Below, in pieces: positions 10,501 through 22,026 of a stretch of DNA of 64,000 nucleotides (positions are counted from its first letter, which is position 1; every line of letters begins with the position of its first letter). A program made the position numbers and the translations under genes. This DNA is from Amoebophrya sp. A120 (taxonomy: Eukaryota > Sar > Dinophyceae > Syndiniales > Amoebophryaceae). The notes beneath the pieces are model-generated. The model saw only the letters and a list, made by a program, of their open reading frames with translations. It was not told where the DNA came from and ran no database searches. The stretch lies in the NCBI GenBank assembly GCA_905178155.1, contig CAJINV010000016.1:1625102-1689101 (forward strand). The letters run 5' to 3'.

Positions 10501-13500
10501 CCGCCTTCAGTTCCGCGTTCTTCCGGATACTCATTTCCATCTGTTCAATTTCTTCCGTTGTTGGCACCGTTTTGTCCGGAACTTCCGTGAACTTCATCAT
10601 CGTCGACACGATGGACTCCGCCTGTCTATCGACTTTGCTCCTGGTCGTTGGAAAGTCCCCCTTTTCCAATGTCGCCCGGAACGCCAACGTGGCCTGGCGA
10701 ATGGTTCCTCTGCTGACAAAGTGCGGGGGAAGCAACCAGGTGGGGATGAGATCGAGAGATTGGACTTGCTCCGAACTCTCCCGGTCCGGACGGGAATCGG
10801 CGTCGGCACCGTGGGTCGTGCGGGTGCGATTGGAAGCTGCGTCACGTGCTTTTATTTCCAGGAAAGCTGTAGTTCCAGCCTGCGCCCCCTCTGCATCTGC
10901 TGGATGTACTTCTTCTGGAACGGAAGTTGGAAGTAGAACTGCTACATCTTCTACTGGCTCTTCGATTTTTGTCCTGTGCCGTGCATTGTTGCTGTGTCTG
11001 AGGTAGGTGCGTTTACTTTTCAGGTTGCTGTGCCTGCTCAGCGAAGAAGCTGCTGTGGCAGGAGCTTGAGCTTCTGCGTCGTCTATTTTGTCTTCTGCTT
11101 TTTCTCCTTCCGCTTTATCATTGCCAGCAAGTGCAAGCTGCGCTTGCTGCGCCAGTGGTTCTTCGACGTTTTTTGTCGTCTTTTCGTTTGGCCGCCCTGC
11201 TGCTACCTGATGGGAAGGCGCTAAAAGCAACTCGTTCTCCAACACTGGCGCAACCACTACATCCGCTTCCTCCGCGACACCCACACCAGAGCTGCCCGAG
11301 ACCGCATCAGTATCGTTCTCGCCGCCTGATGAAGATCCTCTTGTGCTGCTCCTGACAGAGTTCTTGTTCGTAGCACGCTTCTCTGAAACTTCTACTGGAG
11401 ATGCTTTATCACCCTGCTCAGAAGCTTCATGATTCTCCCCCAAGACCACCTTCGGCACCGCCATACCGCGTCCCCCGGTCAAGTCGCCGAGCCACCCACC
11501 CTTCCCCGCCGGGGGACTCAAATACGGGGGCAGACCAGCACTCTCCTGCAGCGGCGCGCTTGTTGGAGGAGGGGCCTGTGGCGAAATGTTGTTTCTCCTC
11601 GATGAACCTGTTGAAGTATCAGCTCCTTTCCCCCCTGCGACGGGATCTTCGCCCTTGCCATGAAGACCGCGGTGGTACCGAGTAGACGGTACTACCGGAC
11701 CAGAAGTATCTCCCGTTGATGGCGCGAGAGATAAATCTTCTTCCACACTTCTGTGCGCCGGAGTAGACCCCGGGGGTATAGGATTTAGGTGGATTGTGAT
11801 GTTCGGGCTCTTTCCAGCCTCTGAATAGCCTTGCGCGAGTTGCACCTCTTCCTTTTCCGCGTAGCCCAACGCGACGCAGACCTGCATGTAGTTCATGGCC
11901 GCCTCAAACATCACCGGGTTCGTGTAGTCCAGACACTGATTCCCCGCGGAATTCGAAATCTCGGACAATCCCGTGCTTGTCTGCTCAAAACACTGCTCAT
12001 ACGCCGTCGTGAGCTCCGCCGGAATGGGAATCGAGGACGTGGTTCTTTCCACACCGACCGCGTCCGCGAACAGTGCGATCGGGTCATCGAGAGATGATAT
12101 CAAAAGAAAAAAGTTCGTCACGATCACTCATGGGCATTTTTGCAATACAAAATTGTCTATCATGCGTAAAAATGCATCACAGCCACACTTCATAAGGGAT
12201 TTCCCTAGTGTTTCTGCAATACAAGGAGAAGTTGTGATGCTAAAAAAATTTGTAATGCAAAACCTGCAACTTAGTGACTGTGACAAACTTTTTTCTCTCC
12301 ATAGATGAAGATGAGGCTGCACTACTTGTTGTAGAACCGATTTTATTCGAGCTTGTAGAAGTAGTTCTATCGTGGATGCACAACTCCGTGATACAAACTG
12401 CGGAGAGCGTTAGTGCGCAGTCCAGTTTGATGTTGTCAAACGCGTCCAGCCAGCGGCTCCCGTGGTACGTGCACCAATTGTTCTGTGCCTCCTCGACGTG
12501 CACCGTCAAAGCGGAGAAGGGATTGGTCGCCACCGCGGGAACTTCCACACTATCGTATGCAAAAGTATCGCACTCGTAGTAATCGCATTCATGCATTACA
12601 AATCTGGTTCCCAAGGCAAATCAGCATGACAAATTCAATTTGTCGTGCTGAGCGAATTTGTATTGCAATTACTACTAGTACGATACTTTTGCAGTTCATA
12701 CACACCCTCCTGAGCCGACTTCTCTCGCGCCGGTAGGTCCCGCAGCCAAAGTGAGTTCGTTCCGAGGAGGTCAAAGCGGGCGTTGGATTTATTCTCGACG
12801 TCTATTTTTTCGTTTTTCTCCTCCTGTGCTTGTTTTAAATATCCGAGGTTTTCGGCAAGCACCAAGGTGTGGTTCAAATTCGCGCGGGCGAAAATCGGCG
12901 TGTGAAATAACTGGGTCAGCCCCTGTTCGCACAAGACAATGTCCATACCGTTGCGGTCGATGAAGGAGCGAAACGGAATGGCTAAATACAAAAGGAGCGG
13001 GATACCGATCTGGAGGGCCCAGGAAATCCACAGGATCACCTGAGAATACCAGGTAAGTTTCAGAAGGGATTTTCGGTACTTCTCCTGTTTGTTGCTGGCT
13101 GTCGTTCTGTGGTCTCCACCTGGAGGACCCCCGGGATCTTGATGCTCCCCATCTGCACGACCGTCAGGCGAAGTCGTGACACCTGTGGTGGTGACGTTAC
13201 CATCCTGCTCTGCAGCGATATGAGCAAGACTCTGTTGCTGGGCGTGGTCTACTTCAACATCTTGCGTGCCCTGCCTTTGACTTTGCACTAGACCGGATAT
13301 GATTCCGCGGTGACTACTGCTGTCTGGCGCAATGGTCCCGGGAGCGCCTGCTTCTCCACCTAGTACGTCAGCACGGGGACCACCGCCAGGTGGCGCTATG
13401 GTCTCCGGGTACGTCGTGCCGCCGCCGGCACGGCTGTTCTCCGTGGACGACAAAATAAATCCGTGCATTCCGCGGTTGGAAGCCAGAATGGACGCGTCGT

Positions 13501-15673
13501 AACTTTGCGGCGCGGAGCGCAGATCGTGGCCGGATTGCGGCGGGAGGATCAAATCCGATTTCAAGTTGGGAGTCATATTCCCCTGACGATGCTGGGACGA
13601 TGGTGGTGCAGCAGCAGTAGTTGTAGCTGCTACTGGGAAGTTGTATTCGGATACATCCGTTTGCTCCGACACACCCGCGGCGGCAGCTGCGTGTGGCCCA
13701 GAGGGGTTTGGGGGAAGGTTGACATCAGAAGTCTCCTCGTCGTAGAAATGGAACGGGTTCTTGTCTGTTGTAGTTCTTCGGGAATAGAAATTGTAGTCGA
13801 CGGCCGCCGGTCCTGGTTCCTCTACCGCACTAGTACGACGGGAGAACATAAAAGCTGGTTGTATCCTAAGATTGTCAGAAGTTCTTGTCACACGACACTG
13901 TGGCTCCTCGTCCAAAACTACTTCCACCACCTCATCCACTACAGACTGGTCTGACTCCTCGAAAAGTCTTTCCGGCGTCCCAATGTAGAAGTCACTCCTT
14001 CCTGGTCCGAAAGCTGTAGGTAGTGCTGCAGCTGCACCGGGCGCTGCTGCTGTCGTGGGCCGCCCGTCGTTTGTTCTAAAAGTCATGTTGGCCGAGGATT
14101 GTCCCGATGAAAAAGTTGATGCAACTCTTGCGGTAATCACGTGCTGTCCACTTTCGCTGCCCGAAAAACTTGGCCGAATCAGGAAACTGGACAAATCTTG
14201 ATCTTCGTCCTGCTGTTCGAGATAGTCATAGTTATTACCCGAACAGGAACTACTGGAGCTACTGCTACTACCGGATTGTGACGACGACTGAAAAGCGGCT
14301 ATATGCTCGCCTTCGATATTGAACCCCGAATGATCTTCGCGATCAGCGGTCCCTTTCCTCTTCACGGACCCAGCAGCTTTGATGTTCACATTATTCCCGC
14401 CCTCAATATTCCGCGTCCGCCGCCCCGGAAGATCTTTATAGTTTGCCGATGTCATCAAACTTTGGTGGATTAAAGCGTGCAGTTTGTCCTCCTGCTCCCC
14501 GTCCTCCCGCTGTTTCGTAACGTGGGCGTCATGGTCCTGTTTACTACTCTCGTCGCTGGTACAACTCCCGTGGTGGAACAAATGGTCTTCGTAGTCATCG
14601 TGGTCGTGCCCCCGGGGGGTTGACCTTTTCGCCGCCGCACTGCGCTTCGCGCGGGCCGACAAAGATTTAAACTTCGACGCGGACTTGCCCAACGACGCGA
14701 GAAACGTGCCGGTGAGGGCTTGCCCGTGATCGATTGATGGGTCGACATCGTGATGATGTTCTGCTCCCGCTGGTGCATTTCTGTCCGCTAAAGCTGAAGC
14801 ATTAGTCTCGTCTTTGGAATCGGCAGGAACAACAGTGTTCCACTTTTTCGTCTTCAAGTCAAACGTCTTACTGTTTTGCTTGTTGCTGGGCGAAAGGCGC
14901 AGGAATGAACTGGTCGTACTGTTCCCCGCAGCGCCCGCAGCAAGCTTCGCGCCGGTGGCGGTGAGAGTGATTGTCGTGTCGTAGTCTTGGTCGACGTCGC
15001 GTTGATCCTGCTCCTGCACAACGATGGCCGCACCTCCTGCTGCGCTCGGTCTAGTTATGCTCCCATGACTCGCGACACTCAAGCCACTTACAAGCTTCAA
15101 CGCTGAGCTGCCCTCGGGGTTTTGGTCCAGCAAATGTTGCCCACGCGACCGGAGAGCGGAAGCCGCTGGTGGACCATCATCATCTTTTTGCTCGTCTTTG
15201 CTTTCCTTATACTCCCCCTTCTTCGGACTTTCCGCCAACAAAAAACTGGGCCCAAACCCTAGGACAATGGCGAAGCACGTTCCTAAAAAGGAAACCAAAT
15301 TCACCGCGAACAGAATCCACTCATCGACAACCAGCACGGTGACGAACTTCTCCAAATTTTTCGCGATCTTCGCCCCAAAGCCGGAAGGCCCCCCACCGGT
15401 TGAGCCCGGTAGGTCCCTTTCCAGAATCGTCGCCAAATCATGATGGTGCCCGGACTTCACGACCGCGAAGTCTAAAATGATTTTGATGAAGTAAAACAAC
15501 GGGACGCCGCACAAAAGGTAGCTGTAGCGCCAGGTCAAATACCGCGAAACCCGTTTCGTTTCGAAACCCGCTTTGTCGGACTGTTTTTGGAACCTGGCGT
15601 GGACGGGGTCGTGGGTCGCCGTGGCGGGGTCTTCCCACAGACCGTTCAGGAAGACGGCGAACGGGTGAAACAT
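7565..15673 (-). CDS. Multi-pass membrane protein, tandem paralog with two introners (2580 aa)
   Basis: Three exons: 15673-12701, 12550-12304 and 12097-7565 (ends ambiguous by the 5-bp duplications). Removing both introners with one TSD each leaves 7743 nt, an exact multiple of 3. N-terminus: WEDPATATHDPV and RYLTWRYSYLL, then about two helices. A long Ser-rich loop follows, then a third helix near the exon 1 end. The Cys-rich segment (WCTYHGSRWLD, DCALTLSAVCITELC, QCLDYTNPVMFEAAMNYM) spans exons 2-3. After a very long low-complexity region there is a cluster of about four helices (TTFLSLLPIAVPLANGFAEALLNQKA, PGSQHGGYVLMLCVLI, WVLTLILLLILSWIG) and a conserved tail (YAYCKTEMWEMF). It aligns in order with 16687-22026. 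I do not recognise the family. A transporter or sensor role is possible but unsupported. Confidence 0.8.
12098..12303 (-). mobile_element. Introner, family C
   Basis: 206 bp with exact TSD GATGA on both sides. The ends TATCAAAAGAAAAAAGTTCG and (reversed) TATGGAGAGAAAAAAGTTTG are inverted repeats of about 30 bp. It is close to a copy of the element at 52721-52927. Excision rejoins the gene at SSSS-LDDPIALF in frame. There are no GT-AG ends. Confidence 0.92.
12551..12700 (-). mobile_element. Introner, family A
   Basis: 150 bp with exact TSD CACAC. The inverted ends contain GCAAAAGTATCG. The interior has GCATTACAAAT and ATTTGTATTGC words. Excision gives SAQEG-VEVPAVATNP in frame. Confidence 0.92.
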
Positions 15674-16686
15674 CGTGGGAGGTTCTTGCTGGACGGGTCG
15701 CCGTGGGAGCAGCTCGAAATCAACTCATATGTTTACCTTTAGTTCCTTAAGAACAGAGATGAAGTTTATCTGATAGTCCGAACTGCTTGAAGAGGGCGGG
15801 CTGCGACCGTGGGGGGGGTGAGGTTTCTGGGGACGAACAGGGGGCCGCCGCTGCAGCTGCAGCGTGCCAAATTTTTGCAAATGGGTTTTCATTCTACAGT
15901 TGGTTCTATCAGAAGAGTCCATGGGTTAAAATGAAAATTCAACAGCAGCTGCAGTACTACTGCATCTTCTTAACTGTTTATGTTTTGTGTTTGATGTTGT
16001 ACATGTTACTTGGCTTTCTTGCGAACATTGGTTGCTGGCCCCAGAACGACCTATTTCTCGGCTATACCATCAAATAAATGCGCCAAACCTAAATGCGCTG
16101 CGGATAGTACGAATTGGTGCTGGAGGAGTCACTGACGCATCAAGCGCAAGAGCAAGACGTTCTCCATCATAATGCTGATCGGGGCAGGCAGCAGAACGAA
16201 ATTCATATACTTTGAACGAAGACGAACCATGAAATGAATGCGAACGACAAGACAGGGCTATGCTGGCCAATACTGTGTGCGGTGGACGAGCTGCAGTGAT
16301 GAAGATAGGCCACAAAACTCACGAAGAAGACGATTGAAGTAAGTAGTACTGCGGCAACAATCGACCATTGACGAAAGACGAAGATACAGAACTTGTCCCT
16401 GAAGACAAACAACCGCAAACCGGACAGAGACGCCAGAAGAACGCGGCTTAGCTCGAACAACACAGCACCCACCTGGTATCGAGTGTCATGATTTTCGCTA
16501 GTCGTAACCAGACAGCTTCACATACAGACCCGCATGATCGGAATGGACAATCGACAAAAACTGTTTTCAGAGAAAAGCAAAAGCTCAACAAGACGAGGCA
16601 GCAGCAGCGACTCTGAAATAAATGTATGCATATTCAGATTCACGAGCTTACCTTGTTAATCTTTGCTATCGTACTTACAGTTTTCT
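15674..16686. other. Intergenic between tandem paralogs
   Basis: About 1 kb between the two paralogs. A minus-strand frame at 16203-16472 has hydrophobic stretches (IVAAVLLTSIVFFVSFVAYL), but I see no supporting homology. A poly-Pro/Ser frame at 15725-15922 is probably untranslated sequence. No repeat or RNA gene was recognised. Confidence 0.4.
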
Positions 16687-19600
16687 TCAGCCTGTACTCG
16701 ATGTCACCGGCTGCAAATCAAACGAGGCTGCCTTGGTAGTTGACAACACCTTAACCTTTTCTAGTTTTGATGTGGTTTTTCCTTCTCGCCCAATATTGTC
16801 CTCCTCGTTTCCACTTGTAGTCGTCGTCGTCGTCGTATAGTAGTGATGATGATGGTGAACAACAGTCTCAGATGGCTTATTCGGTGTTTCCCCACCACCA
16901 CGAGTAGTACCAGGTGCAACTCCACCTGCAACTACACCAGGACTACTGCTCTGGTTGTGATCGTGGTTATGGTGGTGATGTTGCAAATGCTCTACCGGGC
17001 CCATAAACCCCGCGATCCCCAAGTCTTCCGCCGAGGGCGCGGGCACCTTCATGAGCGTCGCGACTTCCCTGACTTCTCTTTTCCACAATTTCCGGGAAAA
17101 TCTTTCCGACCCGGCGGCAAAATGCATCATCTCCCACAGTTCGGTTTTACAATACGCGTAAACCATCAGGTCCGTCGCGGCTATCGCCGTCTGGATCTTT
17201 TTCACCATGAAGTCACAGATCAGCGACAACACTTTCGTGAAGGTCAGATTCCCGAACACCATGCCCGCCACGTCAATTTCCACGTCCTCGGGCACCGCGC
17301 GGACCGCCCACCAGAAACCGAGCGACACAATCAGGATGATGACTACCGCTCGCGCGCCGTAGTCAAACCAGATGATAATGTACATCTTCCACCGTTCCTT
17401 GTCGTCGCCCTCGTCAAATCTCGTTTTTTGGAGTTTCACTGCCGTGACAGCACCTAAGAGAAACCAAATGAGAATCAGCAGCAAGACCGCGGTCAATACC
17501 CAATCGCCGCCGATAAACTGTTGCAGTAACGCCAGTCCGGAGGCGTAGAGCGGGACGGAAATCAAAACGCACAGCATCAAAACCCACGATCCGTGTTGAC
17601 TGCCCGGAAACATGGCTTTCTGGTTCAGCAAAGCCTCCGCCAAACCGTTTGCGAGGGGGACGGCGATGGGGATTAACGAGAAAAACGTCGTGCCCGCCAC
17701 CATCAAGGACAAAGCCATCGCGATGCTGTCGTCCGATCGAGCGAGGGTCCAGAGCATCGCGGATTTTAGCTGCCGGATCTGGATCTGCATCAGGTGGTAC
17801 ATATTCTCCATTTCCCTTTTCGCGTACGCTCTCTTCTCTGTCATGTAATCCAAGTAGGAAAAGGTGGGCGGGGCTGCTGCTGCAACATTCTGTGACTGTG
17901 CTCCACCTCCACGTCTGTTCAGATCGACAGACGGCGCGCCGTGTCTTAGAATGATTTTCTCCTCAAATCGTGGCCCAGTAACTCCAGCACTTGCACCTGG
18001 AGGTGCGTAATGCTTTGGAAAAAGAAGCATTTTCTGCTGCCGCACTGGTCCTGCTCCAACGTCGTGCGCTTGCGCAGTCTTCGTCGTGTAATCTTGTCCA
18101 GAAACCACATGACTTGTCAGCGGTCCACCCGGGGCATGGCCCAGCTGCACCTCCTGGTCCTGCAAGAAGAGGGTATTAGCTACTGTTTTTCTTGCCCCTG
18201 ACGAATGTTGAAGCACTTCGGCTCCGTCTACTTGGTGTGCTCCCAGGGAGGTGAAGGCACTTGTCTCAGCTGCCGCAATTGTCGAAGATCCGCTGGCACT
18301 AGTAGTGCCCGCGTATCCATTCACGGTCGTGCTCGTGATCGGAAGATGGCCATGGCCATCGTGGTAATTTCTCCTACTCCTTCGCAGCAACAAACCGCCG
18401 CGCCTACCTTCACTGGTATCGGGCGAGATGGACAAGGAGCTGCTCTGTTGCACAAATTTTCCGCGACTGCGACCCCCGCGAAGGTTAAAGTACTGACGTG
18501 GAGACTGCGGTCCCCGCAGTAGAGTAGAACTAGATGCGTGGCTCAGACCAGGATCAGTTTCGAGATAGTGCTCCCCTCCTGGTCGCAGATCCTCTCGGCG
18601 GCCGCGGTGCAGAAAGCTAGTAGCCTCCTCGATAGTAATAGTACCTCCCTGAGCCTCCTGATGAAGTGGTTCGTCATCTGCGTCAGGGGCATCAAGAGCA
18701 GTTAAGCTGGTCGTGGAGCCTTCATCATGATTGCTTGCACTTGGACTTGACGGCGTGATCTTCGCTGTACTATGTTTACTGCGAATAACGTGTGAAGCAG
18801 AATCGGAGATATTCATCACGTTGCTACTCTCCGGAAAGTTGCCAAACGGAATGTAAAAGTCGTGGTCTGCTCCTGAAGTTTCTTCTACTGTGGTCGGCGA
18901 GGGCGTTACTAGAAGACCGGACTTTTTTATTTCCTGCGCAGCAGAAGTCATGCCCATGATCTCCGGCGCCGTGCCGCCACCAATCTCCATTCGCCCCCGC
19001 TCGATGTCCTCCATGGCGAGGAATTTTTCTTTCAACATGTCGACGAGTGATTTCGCCTTTTCCGCCGCAGCGTCAACGATTTGCTGCTCCAAGGTGCGCA
19101 GTTGAGCTTCGTACAATTCCGTTGCATTTCTCAACTTCATCTCAGTACTAGAGCCATCTTGATCTTCCGACATATCCGGGTTGTAGTTTTCCTCGTTATT
19201 GTACATTCGCATGTTTGCCAACAGCGTGTCCATCTGCTTATCCGCTTCCGTGAAATAGCTGCTGTAGTTACTCTTCCTCAAGGACTCTGTGAAAGCCAGC
19301 GCCGCGGCGTCCGTCGCTTTGCGGCTCACCGCGTGCGCGGGCAGCATCCACACGGGGATCAGTTGCAGGTTCGCAATGGTAGCGGTGGATTCTATCGAAG
19401 CTGCGGAAGGAGATGCTGCCGCGGCATTTGAGCTGCTGCTCGGGAAGAATGCTACACCTTCTGCAGGTGTTGCAAAATGGTGTAGTCGCTCATTTGGATC
19501 GTTTGGGTCTACTTCAGAGCTGCCAACGTATTGACTGGCCCGCAGCGCGTCCTCGAAGACGTGTTCCATTCCAAACGGGGGCGGATCGGCTGAGAAATCT

Positions 19601-22026
19601 TGGGAGGGTATTGGTTGTGACTCACGTGTCCCATTTGGATGATCATGGGCGTGAACGACCGCTCCTGTAGTTTCGGGAGCTTCACCGGGATCGTTTTCGT
19701 TTTCCGTTTCTTGTTCGCCTTCGCCTTCCTTCATCCTTTCGGCGTACGCCAGTTTCGCGCAAGTCTCCATGTAGGCCATGCCGGCTTCGAAGATAGCCGG
19801 GTTGCTGTAATCCAAACACGCTTCTCTGCTGGCGAAGCAGTGGCCGGTGTCGGAGGATGCCTCTCCGGGGAGCATGTCCCCCAAAACCGCCCCGTCGAAG
19901 AAAGCGCCAAAGGGGGAGGCGAGTGGATTGGAAGTTGTACTTGGTGAAGAAGTTGCAGCTCCGGGAGCAGCAGCAGCACTACTTCCAGGAGCAGTTGTGA
20001 CAGGACTACTTCCCTTGATGCACAGTTCCGCAATGCAGGTTGCAGCGAGGGACAACGCGCAGTCTGTTTCTACGCCGTCTAAATGGTCCATCCACCGGCT
20101 TTTGTGGTGCACACACCACTCGGCCTGGCTTTCCTGCCGCCACGTTTGTTCCAGCAGATCGACAGGAGCACTCGTAGTTTCTTCACTGTCATTCTCTTTA
20201 TCTTCCCCAGTATTTCTTTTCCGTTCCGTCCCCAGCAGGTCAAACCTCGGTGGGTTCGTGTTTTTCATGACCATTTTTGTTCGGTCCACGTCGAAAAACC
20301 CTTTTTCCTCCGCTAAAACTAGAGTCGCGTTGATGTTTGAGCTCATAAACACCGGAGAAGCGAAGAGCGTCCCCGTGCCGACTTCGCACAGCACCTCGTT
20401 CAGCCCGTTCACGTCGATCCAAGTGCGAAACGGGACCAAGATGTACAACAAAAACGGAAAGGTAATCTGCATCCCCCACGAGGTCCAGATGAACACCTGC
20501 GAAATTTGGAGCAGCTTGATCAGCGAAGTTCGGTACGCAATCTCTTGCTCCGAAACCTCATGGTTGTAGTTCCCGTCTGCGGGTACTAGGTGATCAACCG
20601 TGTTTCCCCGCGCTCCTGCGCCGACTGGGAGCAGACTGTCGTTGGCGCCGTTAGCTCCCCCTGCCTCAGGAGAAGTCTCTTGTTCTTCCATTGCGGTGAT
20701 GGAAATCAGCTCTCCCGGTGCTAGCCCCCCACCTCCTGAGCGCAGCAGACTCAAGTGCGGCGTCGTGTAGTTTGCACCGCGGGCACTTGCGCCTCCGGGT
20801 CCGGCTCGCATCGAACCGATCCCACCCGGCCCTCGCGAGGCCATCGACATCATGGTGGATCCCGGCGCTGCGGACCGCAAAGCACTGGCGTTCACCCCAC
20901 CGGCGGCGCTTCGTGTGCTGGTAATTGCCCCACGGTAAAAATCCTCGTCGTCATCACTGCTGCTGCTGCTTTCCGAGGAGATATGATCCCCGGCCGACCG
21001 GGGGCTTTCGTTGTCGTTGTAGAACAGGTGAAATTTGTCCTCCGAATCTACTCCGGCTTGTGTCGGGGGGCGCGCTGTAGGATGGTCTTCATCTTGTTGA
21101 CCTGTAGTTGAAGAATTCGATTTCTTTTTCAACGCTTTTGACTTGCTTTTCTTGATTTTTTTCTTCAACTTCGACTTACTCGAGTCCTTGTTTTCACCAC
21201 CCGAATGATCTTCCGAAGAGGCCGCTGCCTTGGTAAGCAACTCCTGCAATTTTGCTTCCTGCTGCGCGTCTTCTATTTCTTCGAGCGATTTGGGCCGCGT
21301 GAGCAGACTCAGGTCGTACGATTGTTCTTCGGATTCGTTCTTCTTCTTACTAGCGCGACCTGCACCAGAAGCAGTCATAACTTGCGAATTCTTACCACTA
21401 CTGCTGAAGTTCACCGCCCCCGGGAGCTTGTTCAAACTCTTTTTCCGCACAGAGGCACGATCTCGATCCGCTCCGTCTGGTGTAGAAGTTCTTGCTTCCG
21501 CCGGGGACGAGAGGGCCACGACCTGGTCATCTCCAAGTTGTTGCTGTACTGGGAAACCTTGGTCATCCAACTCCACATATTCGTAGTCCGCCAAGCAGCA
21601 GCTGGGCGCGAAAGTCAAAATCGTCCCAATAGTGAAGCTCAAGAAGGTGTTTACGCTTAACCCCGCCCAGATCCAGTTGTCCACGCTCAATGCGGTGAAA
21701 AACGCTTGCATGTTTTCCGCAATCTTGGCCCCGAAGCTCGCGGGCCCGGAACCTTCTGTCGCCTTTGGTAAAGCGTCGGAAAGCATCTGCGCGAGGCTGT
21801 CGCCCTCGCGCGCGACGGAGTAGAAATCCAGGATGCACTTGAGAATGATGAACAGCGGCACGCAGCATAAATACGAGTACCGCCACGTCAAGTACCGGGA
21901 AACCCGGCGGGTATGAAAGCCAGCCTTTTTGGAAATGAGGTCAAAACGGGCGAAAACCGGGTCGTGATCCGCGACCGCGGGGTCCTCCCAGATACCGTTC
22001 ACCAGGATAGCGAAAAAGTACCACAT
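16687..22026 (-). CDS. Multi-pass membrane protein, intronless tandem paralog (1779 aa)
   Basis: A single uninterrupted frame from ATG 22026. Helices lie at about 49-70 and 117-141, with conserved GSGPASFGAKIAEN between them, and a third at about 500-530. A Cys-containing region follows (about 635-765: WCVHHKSRWMD, DCALSLAATCIAELC, CFASREACLDYSNPAIFEAGMAYM). Long Ser/Gly-rich stretches precede four helices at about 1430-1580 (FFSLIPIAVPLANGLAEALLNQKA, PGSQHGSWVLMLCVLI, GGDWVLTAVLLLILIW). The tail is charged (KLWKREVREVATLMKV), then His-rich. The conserved Cys pairs suggest disulfides in a luminal or extracellular loop. It is clearly homologous, block by block, to 7565-15673. It lacks both introns of that gene at the aligned positions. 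Function is not recognised. Confidence 0.85.
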   Translation of the reverse strand: MWYFFAILVNGIWEDPAVADHDPVFARFDLISKKAGFHTRRVSRYLTWRYSYLCCVPLFIILKCILDFYSVAREGDSLAQMLSDALPKATEGSGPASFGAKIAENMQAFFTALSVDNWIWAGLSVNTFLSFTIGTILTFAPSCCLADYEYVELDDQGFPVQQQLGDDQVVALSSPAEARTSTPDGADRDRASVRKKSLNKLPGAVNFSSSGKNSQVMTASGAGRASKKKNESEEQSYDLSLLTRPKSLEEIEDAQQEAKLQELLTKAAASSEDHSGGENKDSSKSKLKKKIKKSKSKALKKKSNSSTTGQQDEDHPTARPPTQAGVDSEDKFHLFYNDNESPRSAGDHISSESSSSSDDDEDFYRGAITSTRSAAGGVNASALRSAAPGSTMMSMASRGPGGIGSMRAGPGGASARGANYTTPHLSLLRSGGGGLAPGELISITAMEEQETSPEAGGANGANDSLLPVGAGARGNTVDHLVPADGNYNHEVSEQEIAYRTSLIKLLQISQVFIWTSWGMQITFPFLLYILVPFRTWIDVNGLNEVLCEVGTGTLFASPVFMSSNINATLVLAEEKGFFDVDRTKMVMKNTNPPRFDLLGTERKRNTGEDKENDSEETTSAPVDLLEQTWRQESQAEWCVHHKSRWMDHLDGVETDCALSLAATCIAELCIKGSSPVTTAPGSSAAAAPGAATSSPSTTSNPLASPFGAFFDGAVLGDMLPGEASSDTGHCFASREACLDYSNPAIFEAGMAYMETCAKLAYAERMKEGEGEQETENENDPGEAPETTGAVVHAHDHPNGTRESQPIPSQDFSADPPPFGMEHVFEDALRASQYVGSSEVDPNDPNERLHHFATPAEGVAFFPSSSSNAAAASPSAASIESTATIANLQLIPVWMLPAHAVSRKATDAAALAFTESLRKSNYSSYFTEADKQMDTLLANMRMYNNEENYNPDMSEDQDGSSTEMKLRNATELYEAQLRTLEQQIVDAAAEKAKSLVDMLKEKFLAMEDIERGRMEIGGGTAPEIMGMTSAAQEIKKSGLLVTPSPTTVEETSGADHDFYIPFGNFPESSNVMNISDSASHVIRSKHSTAKITPSSPSASNHDEGSTTSLTALDAPDADDEPLHQEAQGGTITIEEATSFLHRGRREDLRPGGEHYLETDPGLSHASSSTLLRGPQSPRQYFNLRGGRSRGKFVQQSSSLSISPDTSEGRRGGLLLRRSRRNYHDGHGHLPITSTTVNGYAGTTSASGSSTIAAAETSAFTSLGAHQVDGAEVLQHSSGARKTVANTLFLQDQEVQLGHAPGGPLTSHVVSGQDYTTKTAQAHDVGAGPVRQQKMLLFPKHYAPPGASAGVTGPRFEEKIILRHGAPSVDLNRRGGGAQSQNVAAAAPPTFSYLDYMTEKRAYAKREMENMYHLMQIQIRQLKSAMLWTLARSDDSIAMALSLMVAGTTFFSLIPIAVPLANGLAEALLNQKAMFPGSQHGSWVLMLCVLISVPLYASGLALLQQFIGGDWVLTAVLLLILIWFLLGAVTAVKLQKTRFDEGDDKERWKMYIIIWFDYGARAVVIILIVSLGFWWAVRAVPEDVEIDVAGMVFGNLTFTKVLSLICDFMVKKIQTAIAATDLMVYAYCKTELWEMMHFAAGSERFSRKLWKREVREVATLMKVPAPSAEDLGIAGFMGPVEHLQHHHHNHDHNQSSSPGVVAGGVAPGTTRGGGETPNKPSETVVHHHHHYYTTTTTTTSGNEEDNIGREGKTTSKLEKVKVLSTTKAASFDLQPVTSSTG

